This document shows positions 10,293-20,393 of a stretch of DNA of 64,000 nucleotides, piece after piece. Position 1 is the first letter of the stretch. Each line of letters begins with the position of its first letter. The stretch lies in NCBI RefSeq assembly GCF_038396675.1, contig NC_088921.1, positions 21,151,001 through 21,215,000 on the forward strand, written 5' to 3'. A program made the position numbers and the translations under genes. The stretch comes from Hydra vulgaris. Lineage: Eukaryota > Cnidaria > Hydrozoa > Anthoathecata > Hydridae. The notes under the pieces are model-generated. The model had not been told where the DNA came from, did no database searches, and saw nothing but the letters and a program-made list of their open reading frames with translations.

Positions 10293-10382
10293 TGAAGACG
10301 GCGTCAGTCCGACTATGTCTGCAGTGTTCAGTTATCGTGAAGACGGCGTCAGTCCGACTATGTCTGCAGTGTTCAGTTATCG
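10293..10382 (+). repeat. 45-bp tandem duplication across the U2 start site
   Basis: The segment TGAAGACGGCGTCAG...CAGTTATCG occurs twice in a row, at 10293-10337 and 10338-10382. Each copy ends in the first four bases of U2. The PSE-like block is thereby moved 45 bp further from the U2 start that leads into E3. If the PSE sets the start, RNA would begin near 10334 and carry 45 extra nt. Confidence 0.95.
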
Positions 10383-10425
10383 CTTCTCGGCCTAATGGCT
10401 AAGATCAAGTGTAGTATCTGTTCTT
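10379..10425 (+). pseudogene. U2 snRNA 5' fragment (nt 1-47) before E3
   Basis: U2 from ATCGCTT through GTATCTGTTCTT. The last 12 bases (10414-10425) duplicate the first 12 bases of the 3' fragment at 15925, so they are the target-site duplication. Confidence 0.93.
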
Positions 10426-10516
10426 GATTTTGGCCGAGGCAGCGATTTCTAAAGTGAATATAGTGATTTGGTTGTTTTTTTTAATATAGAAATTAGTTTT
10501 TGATTGTTTTTACTGG

Positions 10517-11674
10517 ATGATGACGTCACCGGAACAAGTCAAAAATTTATTAGAGAAAATGGAAGTAGTGCAAACTGGCGTTCTACCGTTTCACGACGAA
10601 TTCGAGCCGAGCTACAGCACCGATGAGGATGAAGATGATGCGGACCAGCAGGACCACCGAAAAATAAGGGACGCGGAAGCCCTACCCGAAAATCCGAAAA
10701 AATCGTACGCAAGCGTAACTACCCAAAGTATTAGTAACACCTTTAAAAAGCAATTATCGAGAACCCTTCTTACCGTAATCGGAAAACGAATATCTTCCTA
10801 CGATGTGTTAGCGGCATTAGAGGAAGCAAACCTGGATGACCATCTTGAAGGTTTCCAGTTTATCCGTAACAACAGAGTTATGGAAATTGTGATGAAAACC
10901 GACCAAGCGAGAAACTTCCTACTTGAGAAGGGACTCACTATTGGCGGTACTCATTACTTGTTCCAAAAGTCTAACCCCGAAAGGGAACCGAGCACACTAA
11001 TGCATGTTTCTGTGTTCGGACTCCCAATTGAGAGTAAAGAACTCAAAGTCGGGAATATTTTCGAACAGTTGGGCTATGGACGGCATGTTTTGACCAAACC
11101 TGTCATGAGAACGACGCTGAAGGGAAAACTTTACTTCACCGGAATTCTCGTGGCAGTCATGGAGAACATGCCGAAACCAATGCCCACCAGCTTGGAAGTT
11201 ATGGGGTACAAGATAAGACTGCTCCATAACGGACAAGAAAGAAAAGAACAACGAAAGGAAACACCAAAGGCGCAACATCCCGAAACACCTTCTACTTTGA
11301 CGGAAGCCAAGAAAAACACTGCAGCACCGTCTCCACCACCACCACAAGTCGAAACCCTAATGGAAATTCCCCAAACAACAGCTCCTCCAAATAATGTTGA
11401 ACCAACGCCACCAACCCCATCAACAAGTACACTCCATATAAACCCACAAGAACCAAAGAACAAACCCGAAGAAACTAACCAAACAAACGAAGACCCCGAC
11501 GATATGCAGAGCACCCATGACTCTGACGACTCCACGGTTTTAAACGATACACCCTTCATAACAAAGAAAAACAAAACTCAAAACAAAAAGCGAAAAACAC
11601 ATAAAACAGCCGAAAACGAGGAACAAACGAAGCGAGTTAATAAAGAAAAAGATGGTACCTTGGGATCAGGGTAA
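10517..11674 (+). CDS. E3 ORF1, RNA-binding protein of a LINE
   Basis: 385 aa from ATG 10517 (followed at once by a second ATG). The acidic N-terminus (STDEDEDDADQQD) is followed by KKSYASVTTQ, then the paired RRM-like core: SRTLLTVIGKRISSYDVLAALEE ... LLEKGLTIGG, then VSVFGLPIE ... LGYGRHVLTKPVM ... YFTGILVAVMENMPKPMP ... GYKIRLLHNGQE. The tail is rich in Pro and Thr (PSPPPPQ) and then strongly basic (KKNKTQNKKRKTHK). The Pro-rich tail and acidic head separate this lineage from families A-C. No C-terminal W/F module. Confidence 0.88.
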   Translation: MMTSPEQVKNLLEKMEVVQTGVLPFHDEFEPSYSTDEDEDDADQQDHRKIRDAEALPENPKKSYASVTTQSISNTFKKQLSRTLLTVIGKRISSYDVLAALEEANLDDHLEGFQFIRNNRVMEIVMKTDQARNFLLEKGLTIGGTHYLFQKSNPEREPSTLMHVSVFGLPIESKELKVGNIFEQLGYGRHVLTKPVMRTTLKGKLYFTGILVAVMENMPKPMPTSLEVMGYKIRLLHNGQERKEQRKETPKAQHPETPSTLTEAKKNTAAPSPPPPQVETLMEIPQTTAPPNNVEPTPPTPSTSTLHINPQEPKNKPEETNQTNEDPDDMQSTHDSDDSTVLNDTPFITKKNKTQNKKRKTHKTAENEEQTKRVNKEKDGTLGSG

Positions 11675-11811
11675 TTTATTTTTTTGTTATTTACTATTTT
11701 TTTCTTTACTTTATTGATATGCGCGCGTTTGAAAACCTAATTCATGTCTTTTGAAAACTTTTTTAACTTCAAATTTGAATTTAAATGTCTTTTTTGCTGT
11801 TTTAAAAAAAA

Positions 11812-14800
11812 ATGTACGTAAGAATTCTCACGCTAAATGTAAATGGTCTCCAAACTGAGACCAAAAGAAACAAAATTTTTCGATTTCTAAATAATTCGGA
11901 CTATGACGTAATATGCTTACAAGAAACGCATAGTTCCGAACAAAATCATTTGAAATGGTCGAATGAATGGAAACACCAAACTCAAGGAAGTTCTCTTTGG
12001 AATAATGGGATCCAAAAAGAGCGCGGTGTGGCCATTTTAACCAAAAAAGAAATTATTTTTAACGAAATTACACAAGATGAAAACGGGAGAATTCTTGCTA
12101 CAAATTTAAAACTGAAAAATTTTGTAATCAGAATAATTAATTTATACGGACCCAATGATCCGCAACAAAAGGAAAATTTTTTTAAACAAATTGGAAAACA
12201 CGCGCGTGGATCCGATTATATGATCCTAACGGGAGACTTCAACATGGTTGAAAACCCACAACTAGACAGGGAAGGGGTGACCTATTTAATAAAAACAACA
12301 CTCTAGGTAAAGCCAAATTGAATTTTTTTTGCGAAAAATTCGATTTGGTTGATATATACAGGAAAATTAACCCAAATAAAATTGAATTTACATACGAAAA
12401 ATTAGATCAAAGTTTTAAAAGTAGAATTGACAGAATTTATGTACCTTTGACAATCTCAAGTGACAGCGAATGCGCGATTATAGAAAACAAAATCAGTGAC
12501 CACAAAGCCTTCGGCTGCACTCTTAAACTTGAAAAAATAAAAGAGAGAGGCCCGGGCTACTGGCACTTGAATGTTAGTCTCTCAAGCGACCGCGTTTTCA
12601 AAGAAAAATTAAAAAAAGATTTTGAAAAAGAAAAAACAAAAAAATTATATTACTCTAATAGCAATCAATGGTGGGACATCACAAAGTCCCGCATAAAGTC
12701 GATTGCTATAGAAGCGTCAAAAGCGAAAAAGCGCCAACTAAAAATTAAACAAATAAATTTGCGACAAAAAATTGACGAGGAAAATCAAAAACAGGAGAGA
12801 GACTTGGAAACACTTGAAGACCTAAAATCTGAGCTTCAAGAACTCCTTTGCGACGGGGGCGTGTTCGTGAGGACGAAACAAACTCTCGCAGAGGAAGGCG
12901 AAAAACCTTCCAAGGCTCTTTTCCAAATGGAAAAAAACAACCAAAAAAAAAAGATTATAAGAGAAATAAAAGACGGTGACACCGTTCACACGGACACCGT
13001 CAAAATACTAAAAACAATTAGAAAATTTTATAAAAACCTTTACAAAACAAAACCTCTCAATAAAGAAAAGCAAAGTACATTTTTGCCAAACATTAAAACA
13101 TCCCTTACGAACGACCAAAATGCTTTTTTAAACATTCCCTTTAGCAGCGAGGAGCTTTACAACGCTGCCATGTCCCTAAACAAAGGCAAAACACCAGGGA
13201 TAGACGGCCTCCCGGCAGAGTTCTATCAAGAATGCTGGGATATTTACGGAGAAGAACTTACCGATCTCATGAACGGTAATGTCTTCGATGTAAATAACGA
13301 GCTGTCGTGGTCGCAGAGAACGGCGCTGATTAGTCTCCTTCCAAAAGAAGGTGATCTGACGGCGCTGCAAAACTGGAGACCAATATCCCTGCTGTGCGCG
13401 GATTACAAAATAATCACTAAAGCCCTCGCCTTGAGGTTGTCAAAGGTACTTGATAAAATTCTCGGACCGTCTCAAACGTGCTCGGTACCGGAAAGAAATA
13501 TCTTCTCCAATCTTTTCCTGGTCAGAGACCTAATACAGTACACTAACGAAAAGAACATAGATAGTGTACTGATTACAATCGACCAGGAAAAAGCATTTGA
13601 CAAAATTGATAGAAATTTTCTTTTTAAAACTTTGGAAAAATTTAACCTGGGAAAAAATTTTATAACAGCAATAACGCAAACCATGAAAAACTCCCATTCA
13701 ATTATAATAAACAACGGCTATTTGAGTAAGCCCTTCAGTATCAGCAGAGGAGTTCGCCAAGGCGATCCCATCTCCCTCATGCTATACTGCCTGGCAGTGG
13801 AATCGCTGGCCCTAGACATCAGAAACAATCCTGATGTGGACGGCATTCCTCTGCCGGGAACAAAAAATAAACTAAAAGTAATGCAATACGCTGATGACAC
13901 CACTATTTTCCTGAGGAACCCGAAGTCCACCGAATGCGTTTTTAAAACGCTAGATGACTTCGAGGAAGCCTCGGGATCAAATATTAATAAAAACAAGACC
14001 AAGGCTCTGGCGTTAGGCGGATTCAATTACATACACTATGAAAACATGGCCAGAGTGTTAAATCAAAAGCTATTTAACATAACCTGGTGCAACGCATCAG
14101 GTATCAAAGTATTAGGAATAACCTTCCACACTGACCTTGCTTTTACCGCAAGCATTAATTGGCAGAAAGCCGTTGAGAGCTTTAAAAAGAAAATCAAAAG
14201 CTTTAGATACCGGAACATATCTTTAAGATGCAAGGGTGTTTTTGTAAACACTCTTGCACTCTCCAAGGTATGGTTCGTGGCCAACGGCTTCCCAATTAAT
14301 GAAACCACCGCCAAAAGGATTAAAAAAGAAATATCAGCGTACCTTTGGCAAAGCGAATACGCGCAACCCATCAAAAGCGACATTTTAAATTTACCAATTG
14401 ATAAAGGAGGACTAGGCATCCTTGACACTAAAATGCAATGCCTAGCCCTGCGAACAAAACACTTATTCAAAATTAAAGAACAAGAAAACTGCCACGAGTC
14501 TTGTTTCATCCAAAAATACTATCTGGCGCATCATCTGGCGAAACACGCGCGAATCAAATGCCCACAATGGTTGTTCCTCACGAGTAACAACTTCCCAAAA
14601 GCAATAGGCGAAATTCCTTTTTACTATAAAGACGTGATTGAAACAATTAAAGCGAACGAGCAAATCTTTGAAATTAAATGTAAAAGCGCCAAAAATTTTC
14701 GCGCGCATCTCGCTAAAGCAAATGAAAACCCAAACTTGCTGAAAATCCAAACTGCATGGGATACAAAACTTCAAAAAGCTCTTCCATGGAAAAAAATATG

Positions 14801-15365
14801 GGAAAGAAGTTTCGTGTCCTATGCCAGTGGCCCTAATAAAAACACCCTCTGGAGAGCACTAACGAACTCACTCCCAACTCTGGAAAAATTACAGAGTTGG
14901 AGGAAAAACAGAGGGCGCGGTAACGCAAACTGTAAAACATGCGGATCACTCGAAAACACACTTCACCCTTTTATCCACTGCAAGAAAGCTCGATCAGTGT
15001 GGAAGGCTTTCAAAAACACCTATGAAAAACTAATACCTCAAGAAAATTTTAACATTGTTCGGGCTGTCTTTCAAACAAATACGGAACATTTGCCAAAGAA
15101 AGACAACACCGCAAAAATTGCAACCACTCTTGCCCACGTAATAACTTCACGGTTATGGTGGGCAAGAAACATGAAGGTTAAAGAGAACAAAGTTATACCC
15201 TCTGCAAGAATTGTAGAGGGTATAAAAGCCGAAATTAAAGCTATATGGAAAACAATGTACAACAAACACCTAAGAGAAAATAATGTGGAAAAATTCCACG
15301 AAATGTTTTCAATAAACGGTGCCATCAGTGAAAATAATAACGGAAATTTAAATTTCTTGTTATAG
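11812..15365 (+). pseudogene. E3 ORF2: APE-RT with one frameshift
   Basis: Begins MYVRILTLNVNGLQTETKRN. The frame runs to about 12276, where a G run is one base shorter than in E7 (GAAGGGG against GAAGGGGG), and resumes in the new frame to 15365. The N-terminal part holds QETH and GDFNMVENP. The rest holds SDHKAF, KTPGIDGLPAEFYQ, WRPISLLCADYK, DQEKAFDKIDR, GVRQGDPIS, QYADDTT and the finger CKTCGSLENTLHPFIHC. Everything else looks intact, so the break is recent or a homopolymer sequencing error. Confidence 0.93.
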
Positions 15366-15426
15366 AAAAAGGGTTTTCAACCATGTTTTAAATAAGTATA
15401 TTTATTTTTTTTTTGTTACGAAAAAG

Positions 15427-15620
15427 CATGTCCCCAGCAGCCCCTGTGGGTGCGACGGACATGCGTATATTTTATAAATGCGAGGCTTAATGGCCAGCAC
15501 AATATATTTTAAACCTCACGGAAAAATCACGAACATGTCCTGCAAAGCCCGGTGGCAATGATGGATGTGTGTATTTTTTATAACAGCCTGGGGTAATAGC
15601 CAGGCATATATATTTTAAAC
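15427..15620 (+). repeat. Two tandem structured repeats in the E3 3' UTR
   Basis: Unit 1 (15427-15514) and unit 2 (15534-15620) both run from CATGTCC to ATATTTTAAAC, with related hairpin cores: GAGGCTTAATGGCC in the first, GCCTGGGGTAATAGCCAGGC in the second. The two units have drifted in stem sequence but keep pairing potential, which suggests a folded RNA signal, perhaps for RT binding. The same pair is in E7 (29533-29721). Confidence 0.8.
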
Positions 15621-15881
15621 TCGGAAATATTTTATTCTTTAAAATTTCTTTAAAAAACCTGTTGTGGTTTAATTTTGATTTTTTTTCGTTTTTCGACTTT
15701 TCGATTTTCGTTTTGTTTCCTATAGCCACAATAGTTTTAAATAAAAATAAAAAAGAAAAAACAGAAGCAAAATACTGTCTTAGAAAAGCAAAGGAAAAAT
15801 AAATAATATTTAAAAAAGTCTCCCCCCCTCATTGTATATTGTCCCCTGTTGTAAATATTTATTAATGAAATATATGTAATT

Positions 15882-15924
<43 letters not shown>

Positions 15925-15927
<3 letters not shown>

Positions 15928-16074
15928 TCTGTTCTTATCAGTTTAATATCTGGTACGCCGGCACAGTCCGGCTCATATATTAATCTGATTTTTGGCATTA
16001 GGTCATGGGATCATAGGTTTACCTTGCCCTGACCACGGGTTGCCTCGGCTTTGCACTACTGCTGAGCGCGGCCC
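15925..16074 (+). pseudogene. U2 snRNA 3' fragment (nt 36-185) after E3
   Basis: Same sequence as nt 36-185 of the uninterrupted copies. The normal 181-bp spacer follows (16075-16255). Confidence 0.93.
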
Positions 16075-16255
16075 AGATTGGAAAAAAGAAAATATCTTCA
16101 CTTTCAGAGTGTCTAACATCGCTAATGGTCTCAGCTGCTGCTGCTGATGATGCTGCTGATGATGACGACGACGAAAATGATTAGACGTTCTAATTCAAAC
16201 CACAAGTACATTGTTGAAGACGGCGTCAGTCCGACTATGTCTGCAGTGTTCAGTT

Positions 16256-16302
16256 ATCGCTTCTCGGCCTAATGGCTAAGATCAAGTGTAGTATCTGTTC
16301 TT
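16256..16302 (+). pseudogene. U2 snRNA 5' fragment (nt 1-47) before E4
   Basis: U2 nt 1-47. The last 12 bases (16291-16302) are the target-site duplication repeated at 18178. Confidence 0.93.
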
Positions 16303-16419
16303 GATTCTTAGACATTAGGTGTATAATTGAGCAGCTGATTACTTTTGGTGAGGTCTACGTGCCTCTTATAGTATTTGAGAGTTTACCCTGCCCCTACAAC
16401 GGGTTGTCTGTAAGGCAAC
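16303..16419 (+). promoter_or_regulatory. E4 U2-like 5' module
   Basis: Collinear with U2 nt 48-170. CTGATTACTTTTGGTGAGG (about 16335) resembles the U2 Sm-site region CTGATTTTTGGCATTAGG. TTTACCCTGCCCCTACAACG (from 16382) matches the U2 block at nt 129. It lies 79 nt from the junction, against 81 nt in U2. A 7-bp hairpin GTTGTCT-gta-AGGCAAC (16403-16419) sits where U2 has stem-loop IV. Homology is seen directly; function is inferred. Confidence 0.7.
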
Positions 16420-16521
16420 TTTAGTTTGTAGAAGGTTGGGAGGAGTGAGAGTGTTTATTTTGAGTGGTATTGTGTGACCGAGAGTTTGTTTACTATATGA
16501 TACACATAGTGTATTACTAAT

Positions 16522-17838
16522 ATGATTACAACTGCAATAGAAAATGATACTGGTAACATAAGCATTAGCGCCATCAATAAAAGCTATTCTCAAGCAATTT
16601 CATCTTCAATTAAAAATCAACCTAATAGATACAGCATTCTTAGTAGGACTCTTTTGAGTCATATTACTAAGAACATTACAGAGCTCGATGTTCTATCGGC
16701 TCTTGAAGATGCTGGTTTAGATAAAGACCTAGAAGGTTTTCAAATAATCCGTAGCGGAACAATGATCGAACTGGTCATGAAAACTGGCAAAGCCAAATCA
16801 TTGCTCCAAGAAAAGGGTCTCTGTGTCAACGGTGTAATACACCGCTTTTATAACTCAACACCGACCCGAAACATAAGTAAACGTGTCGCGGTGTCCGTTA
16901 TCGGTCTTCCGCTAGAAAAAAAGGCGTTTCCAGTAGGAATGGCGCTGGAGGAATTAGGATATGGTAAGCACATTCACACCAGACCCGTGTTCAAAACAAC
17001 ACCAAAGAATGGAACACCATATTTCTCTGGTATTTTAGTGGTTATTATTGATAACCTGTTAAAACCAATACCTAGAAATCTAAGTATAAGGGGGTATAAT
17101 GTTAGAACAATATATACTGGGCAACAACTACCGGATAATAATCTGAACAAAACTCAAAAACTATCATCAAGCGAAAAAATAGAAAAACTCGAACAAGAGA
17201 AAGAATCAACTAAAGAATCAATTCCTAACAAAGAAACATCAATTCCGACCAAAGACAACACAGAACCAGAAACGATTGCAATCCAAAACGATGAAGTAAC
17301 TCAAGATACTGAAAATGTTGAGAGTAAATTAAGTGAATGTAGTAAAAACGAAAATATACTAACAACTGAAACTGAAGATGGAGAAATAAATATACCTGAT
17401 GAGCTTGACGGTATGAACCATTTAGAAATGGTAGAACGTAACTGGAGTTTATTTAAAAACTTTGACAGATATAACTGTAGCGAAGAAGACCTACAAAAAC
17501 TTAAGGATTATAAAAAAGCTGAATGGGACCAATACGTGTCAGAACTCCGTAACTATAAAGCACTTGAAAACGAACAAAAAAGAAAAGGAATAATAACGCC
17601 AGTTAGTTTTAAAAATATGGATTCAGGCGAGATGTATTCATATAACAAAAAAGAATTCAAAAACTATAACGAAGAGGACTGTCCACTTGAAGAAACAAAA
17701 AAGTATGTTGCTCATAAAATAGCAGAATGGGACCAACGAAAAAAAGAATTTTTTACATTTATTAAAGACCATGAATTAAAGCAAGAGGATAGACGTCAAA
17801 GAAAACAAATAAACCAAATAAAAAAACAAAAAAAGTAA
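16522..17838 (+). CDS. E4 ORF1 with C-terminal tandem W/F module
   Basis: 438 aa from ATG 16522. The N-terminal core is as in LINE ORF1: SYSQAIS, SRTLLSHITKNITELDVLSALEDAG ... LLQEKGLCVNG, then VAVSVIGLPLE ... LGYGKHIHTRP ... YFSGILVVIIDN ... GYNVRTIYTGQ. After an acidic linker comes a module absent from ORF2-bearing elements: repeat 1 NWSLFKNFDRYNCSEEDL ... KKAEWDQY (Trp308), and repeat 2 MYSYNKKEFKNYNEEDCP ... KIAEWDQRKKEF, followed by a basic helix-like end. The module's function is unknown to me; binding a partner LINE protein or RNA is a guess. Confidence 0.9.
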   Translation: MITTAIENDTGNISISAINKSYSQAISSSIKNQPNRYSILSRTLLSHITKNITELDVLSALEDAGLDKDLEGFQIIRSGTMIELVMKTGKAKSLLQEKGLCVNGVIHRFYNSTPTRNISKRVAVSVIGLPLEKKAFPVGMALEELGYGKHIHTRPVFKTTPKNGTPYFSGILVVIIDNLLKPIPRNLSIRGYNVRTIYTGQQLPDNNLNKTQKLSSSEKIEKLEQEKESTKESIPNKETSIPTKDNTEPETIAIQNDEVTQDTENVESKLSECSKNENILTTETEDGEINIPDELDGMNHLEMVERNWSLFKNFDRYNCSEEDLQKLKDYKKAEWDQYVSELRNYKALENEQKRKGIITPVSFKNMDSGEMYSYNKKEFKNYNEEDCPLEETKKYVAHKIAEWDQRKKEFFTFIKDHELKQEDRRQRKQINQIKKQKK

Positions 17839-18177
17839 AAACTACAAGAATAACAAAATATATCCCTACAGAAACAACTATATTCAAAGCAAAAAATTCT
17901 AAATTCATTTAAAGTACCAAATAAATTAAAAATATATTTAATAATAATAAAAAGAAACTGTTACAAGAAATAATAAGTCACATCCAAGAGTTACTTTTTA
18001 AACCCTTGATGACCCAATAAAAATATAAAACATTAAAACAAAAATAAAAATACAAAACTATAAAACAAAAACATAAAACCACAAAATTATATAAATAAAC
18101 AAAAAATATAAAATTAAACTGCCTTCCAGTGCCTTGGACTAGAAAGTAGATAAAAAAAAAAAAAAAAAAAAAAAAAA

Positions 18178-18327
18178 GTATCTGTTCTTATCAGTTTAAT
18201 ATCTGGTACGCCGGCACAGTCCGGCTCATATATTAATCTGATTTTTGGCATTAGGTCATGGGATCATAGGTTTACCTTGCCCTGACCACGGGTTGCCTCG
18301 GCTTTGCACTACTGCTGAGCGCGGCCC
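18178..18327 (+). pseudogene. U2 snRNA 3' fragment (nt 36-185) after E4
   Basis: Unchanged U2 nt 36-185. Spacer 18328-18508 leads into an intact U2 gene. Confidence 0.93.
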
Positions 18328-18508
18328 AGATTGGAAAAAAGAAAATATCTTCACTTTCAGAGTGTCTAACATCGCTAATGGTCTCAGCTGCTGCTGCTGA
18401 TGATGCTGCTGATGATGACGACGACGAAAATGATTAGACGTTCTAATTCAAACCACAAGTACATTGTTGAAGACGGCGTCAGTCCGACTATGTCTGCAGT
18501 GTTCAGTT

Positions 18509-18693
18509 ATCGCTTCTCGGCCTAATGGCTAAGATCAAGTGTAGTATCTGTTCTTATCAGTTTAATATCTGGTACGCCGGCACAGTCCGGCTCATATATT
18601 AATCTGATTTTTGGCATTAGGTCATGGGATCATAGGTTTACCTTGCCCTGACCACGGGTTGCCTCGGCTTTGCACTACTGCTGAGCGCGGCCC
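18509..18693 (+). ncRNA. U2: U2 snRNA, uninterrupted copy 1
   Basis: 185 nt from ATCGCTTCTCGG to GCGGCCC. It contains stem-loop I (CGGCCTAATGGCTAAG), the branch-point pairing region (GTGTAGTATCTGTTC), the conserved TTATCAGTTTAATATCTG, an Sm-like site (CTGATTTTTGG), a stem-loop III pairing GGCA-tt-AGGT with ACCTTGCC, and a terminal loop with TTGCAC. Stem I has AAT where human U2 has TTT. U2 pairs with the intron branch point in the spliceosome. The next unit is split by E5. Confidence 0.96.
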
Positions 18694-18874
18694 AGATTGG
18701 AAAAAAGAAAATATCTTCACTTTCAGAGTGTCTAACATCGCTAATGGTCTCAGCTGCTGCTGCTGATGATGCTGCTGATGATGACGACGACGAAAATGAT
18801 TAGACGTTCTAATTCAAACCACAAGTACATTGTTGAAGACGGCGTCAGTCCGACTATGTCTGCAGTGTTCAGTT

Positions 18875-18901
18875 ATCGCTTCTCGGCCTAATGGTAAGAT
18901 C
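18875..18901 (+). pseudogene. U2 snRNA 5' fragment (nt 1-28, one base missing) before E5
   Basis: U2 runs to AAGATC with GGTAAG in place of GGCTAAG. As with E2, the target-site duplication is missing. Confidence 0.88.
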
Positions 18902-19099
18902 GGGTACCGGTTTTAGAGGAGACAGCGTTCTTTATATAAATACCTATGAGTATTTATAATTTCTAAGGCTTATTGGCTTATAGTATAGTTTAGTATAGTT
19001 TTTCACATTAATTTGTTATAAATCAAACTAGTTTTTTTTTTACTACTAGCCTCTAGTGTTTTTATACGCTAGTGACTTTATATAATTATAACACCAAAA

Positions 19100-20268
19100 A
19101 TGTTAAAACCTGCGCAAGAAAATATGGATTTTAACGCAATCGGGAGTATGACGCGTTCATATGCCCAAGTTATAAAACCAACACAACCAAAACAACATCT
19201 TAGGCAATTAAATAAGACTTTACTTAGTGAACTACAACACCAGTTAAACATCGAAGATGTGCTTATAGCTTTAGAGGAAAACGAATTAGATAAGGATATT
19301 GATGGAGTTCAGCTAATAAGGAATGATTCAATTATTGAATTAACCTTAAAAAATGACAAAACAAAAAACAAACTGCTAGAAAAGGGACTGGATATTAAAG
19401 GTTTCCACCATCGCTTTACTAATTCAACCCCTACCAGACATCCGAGCGAGCGTGTTACTGTGTCTGTGTTGGGTCTACCTCTAGAATATAAAGGATTTAT
19501 TGTTGGGGAAGCTTTGGAAAAGTTAGGCCACGGGAAACATATCTACTCCCGATCCGTAATGAAAGACATTCCAAAAGAACAAAAACTCAATATGACACGG
19601 GTATTTTAACAGCGGTTATGGATAAAATCGAAAAACCCATACCCAAAATTATTGAAATAGAGGGATATAAAGTTAGAATCATATATACTGGACAGGAAAA
19701 CAACCCTGCTATGAAAAATAATCCCACAAATAGCACTTATAATGTTAATAATAAAGATGAACCTAAATTAACTGGGACGGAGATCAAAAACCAACTAACC
19801 TCCCAAAATGAAACCACTGAGTGTATAACAATAAACGAAAAAGAAAAAGAAAATTATATAAACACAAAGGAGTCTGGGAAAACCTCCAACCTGAAAAAAC
19901 AAATCTAAACTTTGAATATAAAATGCCTAAATACGATAACAATCTTACTCAAAGCATGGATGTGATACAAAGCAAAAAGCTTAATCTTGAAATTAATGAA
20001 AATAAGAAAATGGAAGAAGTAGACACACCCCGTCCAGAAATTAACCAAAATGAAGATATGGAACAAGATGAAACTTGCGTAGATGCCCAATATAATTAAA
20101 AGAAAAACAACTCAGCTTGACTCAAAAATGTTAAAGAAAAAATCCAATATAGACTCTAATATTAATTCGGAAAGAAAATGTCCCGAAACAAACCCAAAAT
20201 ATGAACACATGATTAGTACCCAATATCAAATAAATAATAATAATAAACTAAATGATATGGAAATATAA
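19100..20268 (+). pseudogene. E5 ORF1, frameshifted
   Basis: Starts MLKPAQENMDFNAIG and shows SYAQVIKP, LLSELQHQLNIEDVLIALEE ... LLEKGLDIKG and VTVSVLGLPLE ... LGHGKHIYSRSVM. The frame is lost near 19580, resumes at about 19618 (MDKIEKPIPKIIEIEGYKVR), and is broken again near 19880 and 20090. The rest matches E1 ORF1. It supplies the N-terminal half that E1 lacks in this window. Confidence 0.88.
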
Positions 20269-20393
20269 AATTTAAAAAAATATATATATATATATTTATA
20301 CAAATAAAAATATAAAACTTTTAAAAGCCAATAAAAATAAAAAATCCATAAAAAACAAAATAAAAAAAATAAAAAAAAATTTAGGTTTTAGTC

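Larger units (their letters stand above)
10426..15924 (+). mobile_element. E3: full-length U2-specific LINE, family D, one frameshift
   Basis: Starts GATTTTGGCCGAGGCAGCG after the 12-bp duplication and ends in poly-A before GTATCTGTTCTT. It has a short 5' UTR, ORF1, a T-rich linker of 137 bp (11675-11811, not A-rich as in families A-C), ORF2, and a 3' UTR of about 560 bp with two tandem structured repeats and a TTGTGG/CCACAA pairing. Base composition is more GC-rich than families A-C. E7 and E20 are its relatives. Confidence 0.94.
16303..18177 (+). mobile_element. E4: ORF1-only U2-specific element, family H4
   Basis: Starts GATTCTTAGAC after the 12-bp duplication and ends in poly-A before GTATCTGTTCTT. 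It has a 5' UTR with U2-like module, one ORF, and a 3' UTR made of A-rich linker-like DNA, a GTCACATCCAAGAGTTAC box also seen in the E8 group, and the tail GTGCCTTGGACTAG. There is no ORF2 or trace of RT, so it must use enzymes made elsewhere. Confidence 0.93.

Noticed and set aside
10003-10425. Repeated 366-bp units as a CRISPR-like or satellite array
   Set aside because: Each unit contains a recognisable U2 snRNA with its known motifs, so the repeats are tandem snRNA genes.
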